Notes: generated from the letters alone by a model not told the origin. A stretch of DNA of 64,000 bases from Kitasatospora sp. MAA19 (GCF_029894125.1 NZ_JARXYZ010000010.1:62001-126000); one strand, 5' to 3'. Positions 33,081 through 42,095 are shown, counted from the first letter of the stretch. Translations and numbers: made by a program.

Positions 33081-34463
33081 ATGGCCGCCGAGGTCCACAC
33101 CCCCGCCGCGCCGATCGATGAGGCTCCCGTGCCGCTCGACGAGGCCGGCTACGACCGGCTTCGCCGCCGTCAGTGGCTGGCCAGCGAGGCCCGTGCCGAC
33201 GGAGTGGATCGCCGGACGTTGCTGCGGATGCTCTCCGCCGCCGGGGTGCTCGCCACGCCCACCCTGGCCGTCCCGGTGCTCGCCCCGGCCCGGGCGGCCG
33301 CCGAGGAGGTGCCCAAGCCCGTGCCCGGAATCGTCAAACCGTTGCCCGCCGAGTGGTTCGTTCCGCGCGGCACCAACGCCGAGATGCGCTGGGACGCGCT
33401 GCGCGACGCCGACGGCGAGGCCGCCGTCGGTCGCCACGTCCCGGTGGAACGGTTCTTCGTCCGCAACCACACCAGCACCCCGGTGATCGACCCCGACACC
33501 TGGCGGCTGAAGCTGTTCGGCAGCGGCCTGCGCGGTGCCCCGGTGGCCGAGCGGCCGGTCGAGTTCGACCTGGACGCCCTGCGGAGGCTGCCGTCCACCC
33601 GGATCAGCGCGCTGATCGAGTGCGCCGGCAACGCCCGGAGCTACTACCGGAGCCAGCAACAGCAGAGCGTTCCCGGCACGCCCTGGACGCTCGGCGGCGT
33701 CGGCTCGGCGAGCTGGCGGGGCGTGCGGCTGGCCGACGTGCTGCGCGCCGCCGGGCTGACCCGGGGCGCGGTGGACGTGCTGCCGACCGGCCTCGACCCG
33801 CACTACGTCGTGGGCGGCACCGACTACGGCCCGGTCCGCCGGCCGCTGCCGGTCGCCAAGGCGCTGGACGACGTGCTGCTCGCGTACGAGATGAACGACG
33901 AGCCGCTGACGCCCGACCACGGCGCGCCGGTACGCCTGGTGGTGCCCGGCTGGGTGGGCATCGCCTCGATCAAGTGGGTCGGCACGATCGAGGTGGCCGA
34001 CCATCCGCTGTACTCGCCGTGGAACACCGACTTCTACCGGCTCTGGGGCCCCGACTACCCGGACGGCGGCAGCGTGCCGCTCACCACCCAGGTGGTCAAG
34101 AGCGCCTTCGAACTGGCCTCCGGCGCGGTGCTGGAGGCCGGCCGCGGCCACCGGCTGCACGGGCGGTCGTGGTCCGGCGCGGCTGCGGTGCGCGGGGTCG
34201 AGGTGAGCACCGACGGCGGCCGCAGCTGGCGCCGCGCCGACCTGCGGGACGAGCCGCGCGCCCACGGCTGGACGCGCTGGAGCATCGACTGGCGCCCCGA
34301 GCGGTCCGGCCCGTACGAGCTGCGCGCCCGCGCGACCGACCGTCAGGGCACGACCCAGCCCACGCGGGCGGTGTTCAACCGCGAGGGCTACCTCTTCGGC
34401 GCCGTGGTGGTCCACCCGGTGACGGTGGCCCAGGACTCGGGGCCCCGAGCCCTCGGGGCCTGA
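33081..34463 (+). CDS. Sulfite-oxidase-family molybdenum enzyme, Tat-exported
   Basis: This 460-residue protein has a twin-arginine signal (DRRTLLRML followed by a hydrophobic Ala/Leu/Val stretch, about 43-72), a molybdopterin domain and a C-terminal Mo-co dimerisation domain (about 325-455, with VEVSTDGGRSWRRADL). The molybdenum ligand is Cys181 in IECAGNARSYY. It lacks a heme domain, so it resembles bacterial sulfite dehydrogenase-like or YedY-like enzymes. GAAGGAG precedes the ATG. The natural substrate may be sulfite or another S- or N-oxide. No cytochrome gene is adjacent. Confidence 0.9.
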   Translation: MAAEVHTPAAPIDEAPVPLDEAGYDRLRRRQWLASEARADGVDRRTLLRMLSAAGVLATPTLAVPVLAPARAAAEEVPKPVPGIVKPLPAEWFVPRGTNAEMRWDALRDADGEAAVGRHVPVERFFVRNHTSTPVIDPDTWRLKLFGSGLRGAPVAERPVEFDLDALRRLPSTRISALIECAGNARSYYRSQQQQSVPGTPWTLGGVGSASWRGVRLADVLRAAGLTRGAVDVLPTGLDPHYVVGGTDYGPVRRPLPVAKALDDVLLAYEMNDEPLTPDHGAPVRLVVPGWVGIASIKWVGTIEVADHPLYSPWNTDFYRLWGPDYPDGGSVPLTTQVVKSAFELASGAVLEAGRGHRLHGRSWSGAAAVRGVEVSTDGGRSWRRADLRDEPRAHGWTRWSIDWRPERSGPYELRARATDRQGTTQPTRAVFNREGYLFGAVVVHPVTVAQDSGPRALGA

Positions 34464-34504
34464 GACCTTCAGGGCCCGGGGCCTTCAGTCCCCGGGGCCT
34501 TCAG
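34441..34504. terminator. Hairpin and 16-nt repeats between convergent genes
   Basis: GGCCCCGAG-CC-CTCGGGGCC (34441-34460) is a perfect hairpin overlapping the last codons of the Mo enzyme. Two 16-nt repeats ending GGGGCCTTCAG follow up to 34504, the second crossing the TetR stop. Together they form a likely bidirectional terminator. Confidence 0.55.
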
Positions 34505-35169
34505 GGCCGGTGGGCGGCGGGCTGGACCTCGTACGGGGCCGGGTACGGCGTCTCGTACGGGTTCAGCACCAGCCGCACCACGTCCTCCAGCCGCCGCCGG
34601 GCGTCGCCGAGGGTGGTGCGGCCCGTCACCCAGGCGGTCAGCTCGCCCTGCCAGGCGTGGGCGACGATGTGCCGCACCAGGTCGCTGGCGGCGGCCGGCA
34701 CCTCGGCCGTCACCGCCTGGAGGGCGGTGCTGTCGGCCCGGGCCATGCCCTGCAGGGCCTCGCTGGCGAACGGATCGGTGGAGGCGGCGACGGCCACCCG
34801 CAGCCGGGCCAGCTCGGGCTGGCGCTGGTAGGCCCGCATCCCGCCGCGGACGAACCGGACCGCCCGGTCGGTGGCCCCCAGCCCGGCCCGCGGGCCGCGC
34901 AGCTCCGCCACCAGGTCGGCCAGCAGCAGGCGGTGCCACTCGGCGATCGCCGCCGCCAGGAGGTGGTCCTTCGACGAGAAGTAGCGGTACGCCGTCCCCA
35001 GGGCGACTCCGGACCGCTCGCAGACCTGCTTCATCTGCAGCCGTTCGACGCCGATCTCGTTCACCAGGGCGAGCGCGGCCGCGATCAGGCTTCCGCGGCG
35101 TTCTAGCTGACGCGGAGACATCGCCTCCACCGGCCGTGGTGACAGGTCAACCTTGGTCACCCGCACCAT
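34501..35169 (-). CDS. TetR-family regulator (KstR-like HTH)
   Basis: This 222-residue regulator has a TetR helix-turn-helix (about 25-72): RRGSLIAAALALVNEIGVERLQMKQVCERSGVALGTAYRYFSSKDHLL. That segment resembles mycobacterial KstR, which controls sterol/lipid breakdown genes. The C-terminal ligand domain fills the rest. The start is uncertain: an ATG at 35169 has no ribosome site, and an ATG at 35121 has GGAGG but very close. A dyad lies between the two candidates. The upstream acyl-CoA thioesterase on the same strand suggests a fatty-acid theme, which is inference. Confidence 0.9.
   Translation of the reverse strand: MVRVTKVDLSPRPVEAMSPRQLERRGSLIAAALALVNEIGVERLQMKQVCERSGVALGTAYRYFSSKDHLLAAAIAEWHRLLLADLVAELRGPRAGLGATDRAVRFVRGGMRAYQRQPELARLRVAVAASTDPFASEALQGMARADSTALQAVTAEVPAAASDLVRHIVAHAWQGELTAWVTGRTTLGDARRRLEDVVRLVLNPYETPYPAPYEVQPAAHRP
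35138..35161. promoter_or_regulatory. Candidate TetR operator
   Basis: GGTGAC and GTCACC are the ends of a 24-bp segment with AGGT-CA-ACCT inside. The two dyads are centred one base apart. Location at the TetR start fits autoregulation and would favour the downstream start at 35121. Confidence 0.4.
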
Positions 35170-35302
35170 GATACGGGCCGGGGCCGCTCAGGAGTATGAC
35201 GCCGACCGGCCCCCTCGCGTTCGTCGGGCGGTCACCGGGCCGTCCGGGCCGTCCGGGCCCGCCCGGGTTCGCTCCGTCCGGGCCCGCGCCGGGCGGGCCG
35301 CC

Positions 35303-36202
35303 TCAGCGCAGCCGGCGGATCAGTGCCTCCTGTACGGCGGAGGCGACCAGCTGCCCGTCGCGGTCGTAGAACTCGCCGAGCGCCAGCCCGCGGCCGTCCG
35401 AGGAGGACGGGCTGCGCTGGGCGAACAGCAGCCACTCGTCGGCCCGGAACGGGCGGTGGAACCACATCGCGTGGTCCAGCGAGGCGATCAGCAGCCGGGG
35501 CGGCTCGGTGCGCTGGAAGAAGTTCGGCTGCTCGTGCAGCCCGGCGGTGGAGGCCAGGGTGAGGTCGGACAGGTAGGTGAGCGCGCAGACGTGCAGCAGC
35601 GGGTCGTCCTCGGGCAGCGGGGAGGCGATGCGCAGCCAGACGAACTGCTGCGGCATCCCCGGCACGGACGGCGGCACGCCCGGCGCGTCCGGCGGGACGA
35701 AGCGCAGTTCGAGGTCACGGAAGCCGCCGGTGCCGGTGATCGCCGCGCGCAGGGCCGGATCCCAGCGCGAGAAGGCGTCCGGCAGGCTCTCCGGGCCGGG
35801 CAGCGGCGGCATCTCGCGATGGCGGTCGGGGGCGGGCTCGGCACGCTTGAAGGAGGCGGAGAGGGTGAAGATCGCGTTCTGGTCCTGCAGCGCCGTCACC
35901 CGGCGGGTGGTGTACGAGACGCCCTCGCGGACCCGCTCGACCTCGTACCGGATCGGCTGGGTCGGGTCGCCGGGCAGCAGGAAGTAGCCGTGCAGCGAGT
36001 GCACCGCGCGCCGGTCGTCGCAGGTGCGACCGGCGGCGGTGAGCGCCTGCGCGGCGACCTGCCCGCCGAAGGCGCGCATCGGGGCGCCGGCGTGGCAGCG
36101 GCCCCGGAACGTGTTCTCGTCCAGTCGCTCGATCTCCAGCAGTCCGGCGAACGAGCCGGTCGGGCGGGCGGCCCGGATTTCCTGTTCGGTCAGGTCGGTC
36201 AC
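35303..36202 (-). CDS. TesB-type acyl-CoA thioesterase II
   Basis: This 299-residue double-hotdog thioesterase hydrolyses acyl-CoA to free fatty acid and CoA. Typical blocks are RAFGGQVAAQALTAA, SLHGYFLLPGDPTQPIRYEVERVREG and the catalytic SLDHAMWFHRPFRADEW with the conserved Asp. The GTG at 36202 starts the conserved N-terminus; no ribosome site is seen, and CACTAT about 7 nt upstream may indicate a leaderless transcript. The TetR gene lies downstream on the same strand. Confidence 0.93.
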   Translation of the reverse strand: MTDLTEQEIRAARPTGSFAGLLEIERLDENTFRGRCHAGAPMRAFGGQVAAQALTAAGRTCDDRRAVHSLHGYFLLPGDPTQPIRYEVERVREGVSYTTRRVTALQDQNAIFTLSASFKRAEPAPDRHREMPPLPGPESLPDAFSRWDPALRAAITGTGGFRDLELRFVPPDAPGVPPSVPGMPQQFVWLRIASPLPEDDPLLHVCALTYLSDLTLASTAGLHEQPNFFQRTEPPRLLIASLDHAMWFHRPFRADEWLLFAQRSPSSSDGRGLALGEFYDRDGQLVASAVQEALIRRLR

Positions 36203-36325
36203 GGGCCCATAGTGGCAGAAGGCGCCCGCGCCGCGGTGTGACCTGGGTAACGCTCAGGGGCTCGACAGTCGGGTAGAACCTGTTCCAGTGCGACGGCGGG
36301 CCGACGGATTGTCAGTGCCCTCACC

Positions 36326-36331
36326 TAGCGT
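36326..36331 (+). promoter_or_regulatory. Possible -10 for a leaderless SWIM gene
   Basis: TAGCGT ends 7 nt before the ATG at 36339, and there is no Shine-Dalgarno site. This spacing fits a leaderless transcript. No clear -35 is seen. Confidence 0.35.
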
Positions 36332-36338
36332 GTTCGGC

Positions 36339-37790
36339 ATGACGCAATCCGCACACGCGTACGCCTATCTGCGCCCGTCCGCCGTCCTCGACGGCGCCGA
36401 CGGCCGGCACCTCGACCTGGCCACCTCCGGCGGCGCCACCCCGGTCGGCGCGGTGGCCAATCCGCGCTTCTTCGCGGGCTTCCTGGCCGACCCGGCGCCG
36501 GCCGCCGCCGCGCTGCTCGCCGTGGCGGACGTCGCCGCCGCCCGGTACTACCAGCCGCAGCTGCGCGCCTCGCTCGACCCGGTGGTCACCGCCAACGGGG
36601 ACCGGCTGCGCTTCGAGTCCTTCTCCGGCTGCTGCGGCGTCTACGCCCGCCTCGACGTGCTCCAGGCGGGCCTCGACGGTGACGACATCGGCCACGGCAC
36701 CACCAACGTCGACGTCAACAACCCGCTGCGCGAGGCCCTGACCAGGATCGGCCCGGCCGACCCGCTGCACCTCGCGGTCGGGCCGGACGCGCTGGAGGTC
36801 ACCAGCTTCGACGGGCCGCTGGTCGAGAAGAAGGTCCCGCTGCCACAGCGCTGGCTGCGCGGCTTCGCCGAGACCCAGGTGGTCGCCGCAGGCTTCGACC
36901 TGCGCGCCGAACTGCCCGCCGCCGAGGCGGTCCGCTTCCTGCGCTCGCTGCCGCGCGGCGGCCGCAGCGTGGGCTGGGTCGTCCCGGCCGGGCGCACGCT
37001 GCGGCCCACCACCCGGCCGGTGCCCGGCGCGGTCTGCCTGCCCGGGCCCGAGCGGCTGGTGGCGCTCCAGCGGGTGCTGCGGCACGCACTCGCCCTGCGG
37101 GTGTACGGCCCGGTCGCCGCCGGCCCGGCGGCCTCGGCCTGGGAGGTGGTGCTGCCCGGCATGCGGCTCACCCTGACGCTCTCGCCGGACGTCTCCCGCG
37201 GCTTCTCCGGCGAGGGCGGGGTGCTCGGCGCGCTCGCCACCGGCGCCGCCGAGCAGGACGCCGAACTCGTCGCGGTGCTGCTGGCCTGGGAGCCGCGGAT
37301 CGAGGTCGCCGACCTCGCCGAGCAGTCCGGGCTGAGCCCCGAGCGGGTCCGCGCCGCGCTCACCCGGCTCGGCACCGCCGGGCAGATCGGCTACGACACC
37401 GCCGAGGCCGCCTACTTCCACCGGCAGCTCCCGTACGACGCCGACCGGGCCGAGGCCGCCAACCCGCGGCTGCGGGCCGCCCAGGCGCTGGTCGCGGCGG
37501 GCGCGGTACGGCTGGAGCCGGGCGGTACGACGGCCGTCGTCACGGTGGACGACCACATCCAGCGGGTGCGGACGGACGAGGCGGGGCGCCTCGGCTGCAC
37601 CTGCCTCTGGTGGGCCAAGTACCGCGGCGGGCGCGGGCCGTGCAAGCACGCGCTGGCGGTCGGGATGGTGCGGGACGCGGCCCGGCGGGCGGCCGACGAG
37701 CAGGGTCGGGCTGGGGAGCAGGGGCAGGCCAGCGGGCAGGGCCGGAGCGGGGCGCACGGTCAGACGGTGGCGAAGGGGGTCCAGGCGTGA
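36339..37790 (+). CDS. SWIM zinc-finger protein
   Basis: This 483-residue protein ends in a SWIM zinc finger: CTCLWWAKYRGGRGPCKH, matching CxC then CxH, about residues 418-435, preceded by VTVDDHIQRVRTDEAGRLG. The larger N-terminal part is conserved in actinomycete SWIM proteins but has no known fold to me; a winged-helix-like stretch (LAEQSGLSPERVRAALTRLG) lies near 330. A Gln/Gly/Ala-rich tail follows the finger. Its TGA overlaps the GTG of the DUF6493-type gene. SWIM domains bind DNA or proteins; a precise role is unknown. Confidence 0.88.
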   Translation: MTQSAHAYAYLRPSAVLDGADGRHLDLATSGGATPVGAVANPRFFAGFLADPAPAAAALLAVADVAAARYYQPQLRASLDPVVTANGDRLRFESFSGCCGVYARLDVLQAGLDGDDIGHGTTNVDVNNPLREALTRIGPADPLHLAVGPDALEVTSFDGPLVEKKVPLPQRWLRGFAETQVVAAGFDLRAELPAAEAVRFLRSLPRGGRSVGWVVPAGRTLRPTTRPVPGAVCLPGPERLVALQRVLRHALALRVYGPVAAGPAASAWEVVLPGMRLTLTLSPDVSRGFSGEGGVLGALATGAAEQDAELVAVLLAWEPRIEVADLAEQSGLSPERVRAALTRLGTAGQIGYDTAEAAYFHRQLPYDADRAEAANPRLRAAQALVAAGAVRLEPGGTTAVVTVDDHIQRVRTDEAGRLGCTCLWWAKYRGGRGPCKHALAVGMVRDAARRAADEQGRAGEQGQASGQGRSGAHGQTVAKGVQA

Positions 37791-40558
37791 GCGGGGTGGC
37801 ACAGGTGACGGAGACGGCATCGGACACGCGGGCAGCGGCGTCGGACGCACCGGGAGCCGGCCCGGCCCCGACCGCGGTCGAGGAACTGCTGGCCGCCGTC
37901 CGGGGCGGTCGGATGCCGCAGATACCGGCGCTGGTGGCCGCGTTGGACCAGGCGCAGCGCCGCGGCTGCCTGCCCGCGCTGAAGGCGTTGCGCAAGGACG
38001 TGCGCGACGAGTGGTCGAAGCAGGCGACGGCCGTCAAGGGTGCCCTGATGCTGGCCGGTGCGGGCTGCCACACCGGCCCGGCCGCCGCCGCCACCTGGCT
38101 CGGCGCCCGCGACTTCACCTCGCGCGAATGGGCCCGCCACCCCGCGCTGCGCCAACTCGTCGCGGCGCAGCCGGAGGAATGGCAGGTCGAGGTGGCCACC
38201 CGGCTCGCCGCCCGGCCGGGGCCGCGCTGGGGCTGGTCGCTGTACCCGGTGATCGAGGACGTGGTGCGCCGCACCGGCTGCGCGGTGCCGCAGACCGATC
38301 CCTTCGTCCGCGAGTGGACGGACCGCATGCGCCTGGGCAGCGGCCCGCGGCCCACGCTGGCCGAGCAGTTGCGGGCCGACGACTTCACCCCGGTGCTGCT
38401 GCCCCGGGTGTTCGAACTCGCCGACGTCGGCGGGGCGTTGTCCTGGCGGTTCACCCCCCGCCCCGGGGACGCCTGGACGGAGGCCATCGCCGAACTCGCC
38501 GCGGCCGGTGACCTCGACCGGGCCGACCTGATCGACCGCTGCCTGGCCCGGCTGCTGCGCGGCGGCAAGCCGGCCGACCAGCGGTTCTTCCTGGACGTGC
38601 TGCAGGCCCTCGCCCCGACGCCGCAGGAGTACGCCGCCCGGGTGCGCGACGTGCTGCCGCTGCTGGACGGGCTGTCGGTGGTCGCCGGGCACGCCCAGGG
38701 GGTGCTCGCCGGACTGGACGAGGCCGGGCTGATCGAGCCCGAGGTGCTGACCGAGGCGTCGGCGGTGGTGCTGTTCCGGGCCGAGAAGAAGCTCGTCCGC
38801 GCCCAACTGGGCTGGCTGGAGCGGGCGGCCCGGCGCGCGCCCGGGCGGTCCGGGCCGGTGGTGCTCGCGGCCGCCGAGGCGTTCGGACACCCGGACCGGG
38901 GCGTCCAGGAGCGGGCGCTGAACGTGGTGGCCCGCCACCTCCGCGCGGCCGGGGAGGCGGTACTGCCCGAACTGCGGCTCGCCGCCGAGGCACTGGACCC
39001 GGCCCACCACCCGCGCGCCGGCGAACTGTTCGGCGCACCGGTCGGCGGCGGCGAGGACGACGCCCCGGACACCGGGTGGAACGAACTCCTCCCGCCCGCG
39101 CCCCAACCGCTCCCGCTCGGCCCGCCGATCGCCTCGGCGGCCGAACTGGCGCAGGAGCTGTCCGCCCTGCTCGCCGCCGACGAGCCCGAGATGGCGGTCT
39201 TCGAACGCGTGCTGGACGGCCTGGTCCGCCAGGCCCACCAGGACCGGACGGCGCTCGCCGAGGCGCTGGAGCCGGTCCGGCGGGTCCACCCGTGGGACGG
39301 CGTCGGCCGTTGGCACGACTGCGCGCCCCGGGACGTCCTCTACGTCGCCGCCGCAGTGGCGGGCGAGACGTCGCGGCACCGGATCTGGGACTTCCTCGGC
39401 GGCAAGGGCCGCTCCCCGCTGCGTGGTCAGATCAACACCGTGCAGGGCAACGTCCTCGCCGCCCGGATGGAGGAGGCCGCCCGGCAGGTGGTCGCCCAGC
39501 CGCCGCCCTACCTGCTGGCCACCCCGACCGACACCGCCGGCGCGCTCGACCCGGGCGCGCTGGTCGAACGCCTCGCCGGCTACCAGGCGGCGGGCGTCAC
39601 CCCCGGCCGGGCCGACCTGTGCGCGGCCCTGCTGCGGGTCGGCCCCCACGCGGACGCCGAGGTGCTGCGCGCGGCCGAGGCGCTCACCTCGCCGTCCGGG
39701 CGGTGGGCCGCCCACTGGCTGCGCACCGGCGGCCTGCCCGGCCAGCCGTCCGAGCGGGTGTTCTTCGCCCCGGGCCGGGGCTCGCGGCACGGCCACCACT
39801 ACGAGGACCGCTGGTGGGAGGACGTCCGGCGGGTGGCCGTCGCCCAGCCCGGCATCGGGGCCGGCCCGAAGGGCCCGGACGGCGAGCGGCTCGCCCCCGA
39901 GTTCCGGGCGCTGCTGGAGGGCACCGAGCCGAGTGTGGCCCGGGCCCGCAAGGTGGGCGAGTGGACCTGGCGGCCCACCGTGCACTGGGCCGCGATGCTC
40001 CCCTGGCACCGGGAGGAGCTGGCCGCCCGCTGGCTCGACCACTTCGCCGCCGGCGCCGACCGGGACGAACACCACAGGGGCGGGCTGCTGCCCGCCCTCG
40101 CCGAGGCCGGCGGCCCGGCCGGGCTCGCCGTGCACCTGGCGCTGGCCTACGGCCTGGGCGCCCGGTACACCGAGGACCGGACGGCCGCCGTCGACGCCCT
40201 GCTGGTGCTCGCGGCGCGCGGCGACCTGGACGGCGGGCAGCTCGGCCGCGAACTCGGCGCGCTCGTCGACTGCGGCGCGGTGAAGTCCACCCGGCTCGGG
40301 GCGGCGCTCACGCTGGCCGCCGGGACGGGCGCCTACGGCACGGTGTGGTCGGTGCTCGGGCCCGCGCTGCCGGCCCTGCTGGGCGGCGCGGGGAAGTCCG
40401 CCCGGGGCCTCGGCGACCTGCTCGCCCTCGCGGCGGACTGCGCCCGGCGCACCGGCGCCCGGGGGCCGGTGGCCGAGGTGACGGCGACAGCGGCGCAGGG
40501 CGGATCGAGCCGCGTGGTCAAGGAGGCCCGCGCGCTGCGGGACGTCCTGGCGGGCTGA
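37787..40558 (+). CDS. DUF6493-type helical-repeat protein
   Basis: This 923-residue protein is almost entirely helical-repeat-like, with Leu/Ala/Arg-rich segments such as QERALNVVARHLRAAGEAVLPELRLAAEAL that recall HEAT-type repeats. It matches my memory of the DUF6493 proteins that follow SWIM genes in streptomycetes. The GTG at 37787 overlaps the SWIM stop (GTGA), so the two are co-translated and probably act together. No catalytic motif is evident. Function unknown; other genes of such clusters (AAA ATPase, VWA protein) are not present here. Confidence 0.75.
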   Translation: MSGVAQVTETASDTRAAASDAPGAGPAPTAVEELLAAVRGGRMPQIPALVAALDQAQRRGCLPALKALRKDVRDEWSKQATAVKGALMLAGAGCHTGPAAAATWLGARDFTSREWARHPALRQLVAAQPEEWQVEVATRLAARPGPRWGWSLYPVIEDVVRRTGCAVPQTDPFVREWTDRMRLGSGPRPTLAEQLRADDFTPVLLPRVFELADVGGALSWRFTPRPGDAWTEAIAELAAAGDLDRADLIDRCLARLLRGGKPADQRFFLDVLQALAPTPQEYAARVRDVLPLLDGLSVVAGHAQGVLAGLDEAGLIEPEVLTEASAVVLFRAEKKLVRAQLGWLERAARRAPGRSGPVVLAAAEAFGHPDRGVQERALNVVARHLRAAGEAVLPELRLAAEALDPAHHPRAGELFGAPVGGGEDDAPDTGWNELLPPAPQPLPLGPPIASAAELAQELSALLAADEPEMAVFERVLDGLVRQAHQDRTALAEALEPVRRVHPWDGVGRWHDCAPRDVLYVAAAVAGETSRHRIWDFLGGKGRSPLRGQINTVQGNVLAARMEEAARQVVAQPPPYLLATPTDTAGALDPGALVERLAGYQAAGVTPGRADLCAALLRVGPHADAEVLRAAEALTSPSGRWAAHWLRTGGLPGQPSERVFFAPGRGSRHGHHYEDRWWEDVRRVAVAQPGIGAGPKGPDGERLAPEFRALLEGTEPSVARARKVGEWTWRPTVHWAAMLPWHREELAARWLDHFAAGADRDEHHRGGLLPALAEAGGPAGLAVHLALAYGLGARYTEDRTAAVDALLVLAARGDLDGGQLGRELGALVDCGAVKSTRLGAALTLAAGTGAYGTVWSVLGPALPALLGGAGKSARGLGDLLALAADCARRTGARGPVAEVTATAAQGGSSRVVKEARALRDVLAG

Positions 40559-40588
40559 GGCCTCGGCTGAGGCCTCAGCCGAGGCCTC
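40557..40588. terminator. 32-bp perfect palindrome at the DUF6493-type stop
   Basis: Positions 40557-40588 are a perfect palindrome with centre GGCTGAGGCCTCAGCC, beginning inside the stop codon. The transcript could form a stem of about 14 bp with a minimal loop. It is followed by further symmetric GAGGCC words. Confidence 0.6.
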
Positions 40589-40604
40589 GGCCGCTGCCGG
40601 GTGA

Positions 40605-40751
40605 CGGCTGGCCCCGGGGGAGGGGGCCGACGCGCTGGTCACGGGCTTCGCGGCCGGGGTGCTGACGTTGCTGGTGCAGAAGGGGGCCTGGGCGCTGATC
40701 CGCCGTCGGCGGAGGCCGGGGCGCGGCGAGCAGATGGCAGCGAACGGGTAG
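40605..40751 (+). other. Possible remnant of a small membrane-protein gene
   Basis: An open stretch without ATG encodes a hydrophobic segment (FAAGVLTLLVQKGAWALI) followed by five Arg, then stops at TAG (40749-40751) inside heptamer element B. The only internal start is a GTG at 40659. It could be the 3' end of a small gene cut by the repeat, or chance. Support is low. Confidence 0.2.
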
Positions 40752-40849
40752 CGGCGAACAGGTGACAGCGAACAGATGACAGAAAACAGATAACAGATTT
40801 CAGCGAACAGATTTTGAAACCTGTTCGCTGAAGTCCGTCACCCGTTCAC
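40726..40849. repeat. Heptamer inverted-repeat element, copy B
   Basis: Twelve contiguous 7-nt words run from 40726 to 40809: GCGAGCA, GATGGCA, GCGAACG, GGTAGCG, GCGAACA, GGTGACA, GCGAACA, GATGACA, GAAAACA, GATAACA, GATTTCA, GCGAACA. After a short turn the complement words follow (40815-40849): TGAAACC, TGTTCGC, TGAAGTC, CGTCACC, CGTTCAC. The core hairpin is 40797-40810 with 40821-40834 (14 bp, one G-T pair). The outer words are closer to genome composition, as if eroded. It sits between convergent genes and encodes the end of the minus-strand one. Confidence 0.85.
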
Positions 40850-42095
40850 GGACGGGCGCCGCGCCCCGCTCGTGGACCAGCGGTTCGATGCCGCGCGGCG
40901 TGGCCGCGACCGCGCGCCACCACAGCCGCAGCGCGGGCGGGTCGGCCGGTTCGAAGGGCTTGCCGGGCCGGGGCACCACTAACCGGGCGCCGAGCGCCTG
41001 GGCGGCCGTGACCACGCGTTCGGCGGGCTCCTCCCACGGGTGCGGCGCCAGGTTGAAGGTGCACCAGTGGATTGGCAGCAGCAGGTCGCCGCCCAGGTCC
41101 AGGTGCGCCCGGACGCCCTCCTCGGGCGTCATGTGCACCTCGGGCCAGAAGTCGCTGTACGCGCCGACCTGCATCATCGTCGCGTCGAACGGCCCGAGCC
41201 GGCGGCCGATCTCGGCGAAGCCGGGGAAGTAGCCGGTGTCCCCGCTGTGGAAGAGCCGGTGCCCGCCGCCGGCCACCACCCAGGACGCCCAGAGGAACAA
41301 CGAGCTGGTGCGCGGGCCGCGGCTGCAGTAGTGCCGGGCCGGGGTGGCGGTCAGGGTGAGCCCGGCGACCTCGGCCGACTCCCACCAGTCCAGTTCGACG
41401 ATCCGCCGCGCGGGCACTCCCCAGTGCTCCAGGTGCGCGCCGACCCCGAGCGGGACGGCGAACACCGCGTCCGTCCCGATCAGTTCGCGGATGGTGGCCA
41501 TGTCGAGATGGTCGTAGTGGTCGTGCGAGACCACCACCACGTCCACCGGCCCGAGTTCGGACAGCGGCAGCGGCACCGGGTGCAGCCGCTTGGGGCCGGT
41601 CCAGGCGAACGGTGAACAGCGCTCCCCCCACACCGGGTCGAGCAGCACCCGCCGCCCGCCGATCTCGGCGAGCACGGTGGCGTGGCCGAGCCAGGTCAGC
41701 CGCAGCCCGGAGTCCGGTGGGGCCGCGAGGTCGACCGGGAGCAGGCGGTGCACCGGCACGGCGGCGGTCGGCGCCCGGCGGGTCTTGTCCCCGGTCAGCT
41801 GGGCGCGGGTGATCTCCAGCGGGCTGCGTTCGTAGACCAGGCGCCGGGTGGGCAGCGGGTTGCGGAAGGCGCCGGCGGCGAACTGCGGTGAGCGGCGGAT
41901 CCGGGCCAGTCGCTCCCCCCGGGGCTCGGCCCCGAAGGCCTCGGTCCGGACCCGGTGCCAGGCTGCGCGGGGCAGTCGGGCCAGGCCCCGCCCGGTGGGG
42001 TCCGCGGCCGGGCGGGTGGCCGAATCGGTGGTCGGCGGGGCCAACTGCGAGGACAGACCGGCGAGGCGGGAGAACCAGGGGGCGGGGCGGGGCAC
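40800..42095 (-). CDS. Metallo-beta-lactamase-fold hydrolase (NAPE-PLD/UlaG-like)
   Basis: This 431-residue protein has the zinc-binding motif SHDHYDHLD (His191, His193, Asp195, His196), with WLGHATVL before it and HSGDTGYF and LPIHWCTFNL after it, as in lactonase/NAPE-PLD-type proteins. The GTG at 42095 was chosen because TTGGAGGA precedes it; the longer frame to 42176 starts with TTG and has no site. The last residues (about DFSEQVSKSVR) and the TGA are encoded by heptamer element B, so the original C-terminus has been replaced or extended. Substrate unknown; members hydrolyse lipid amides, lactones or phosphodiesters. Confidence 0.88.
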   Translation of the reverse strand: MPRPAPWFSRLAGLSSQLAPPTTDSATRPAADPTGRGLARLPRAAWHRVRTEAFGAEPRGERLARIRRSPQFAAGAFRNPLPTRRLVYERSPLEITRAQLTGDKTRRAPTAAVPVHRLLPVDLAAPPDSGLRLTWLGHATVLAEIGGRRVLLDPVWGERCSPFAWTGPKRLHPVPLPLSELGPVDVVVVSHDHYDHLDMATIRELIGTDAVFAVPLGVGAHLEHWGVPARRIVELDWWESAEVAGLTLTATPARHYCSRGPRTSSLFLWASWVVAGGGHRLFHSGDTGYFPGFAEIGRRLGPFDATMMQVGAYSDFWPEVHMTPEEGVRAHLDLGGDLLLPIHWCTFNLAPHPWEEPAERVVTAAQALGARLVVPRPGKPFEPADPPALRLWWRAVAATPRGIEPLVHERGAAPVRERVTDFSEQVSKSVR

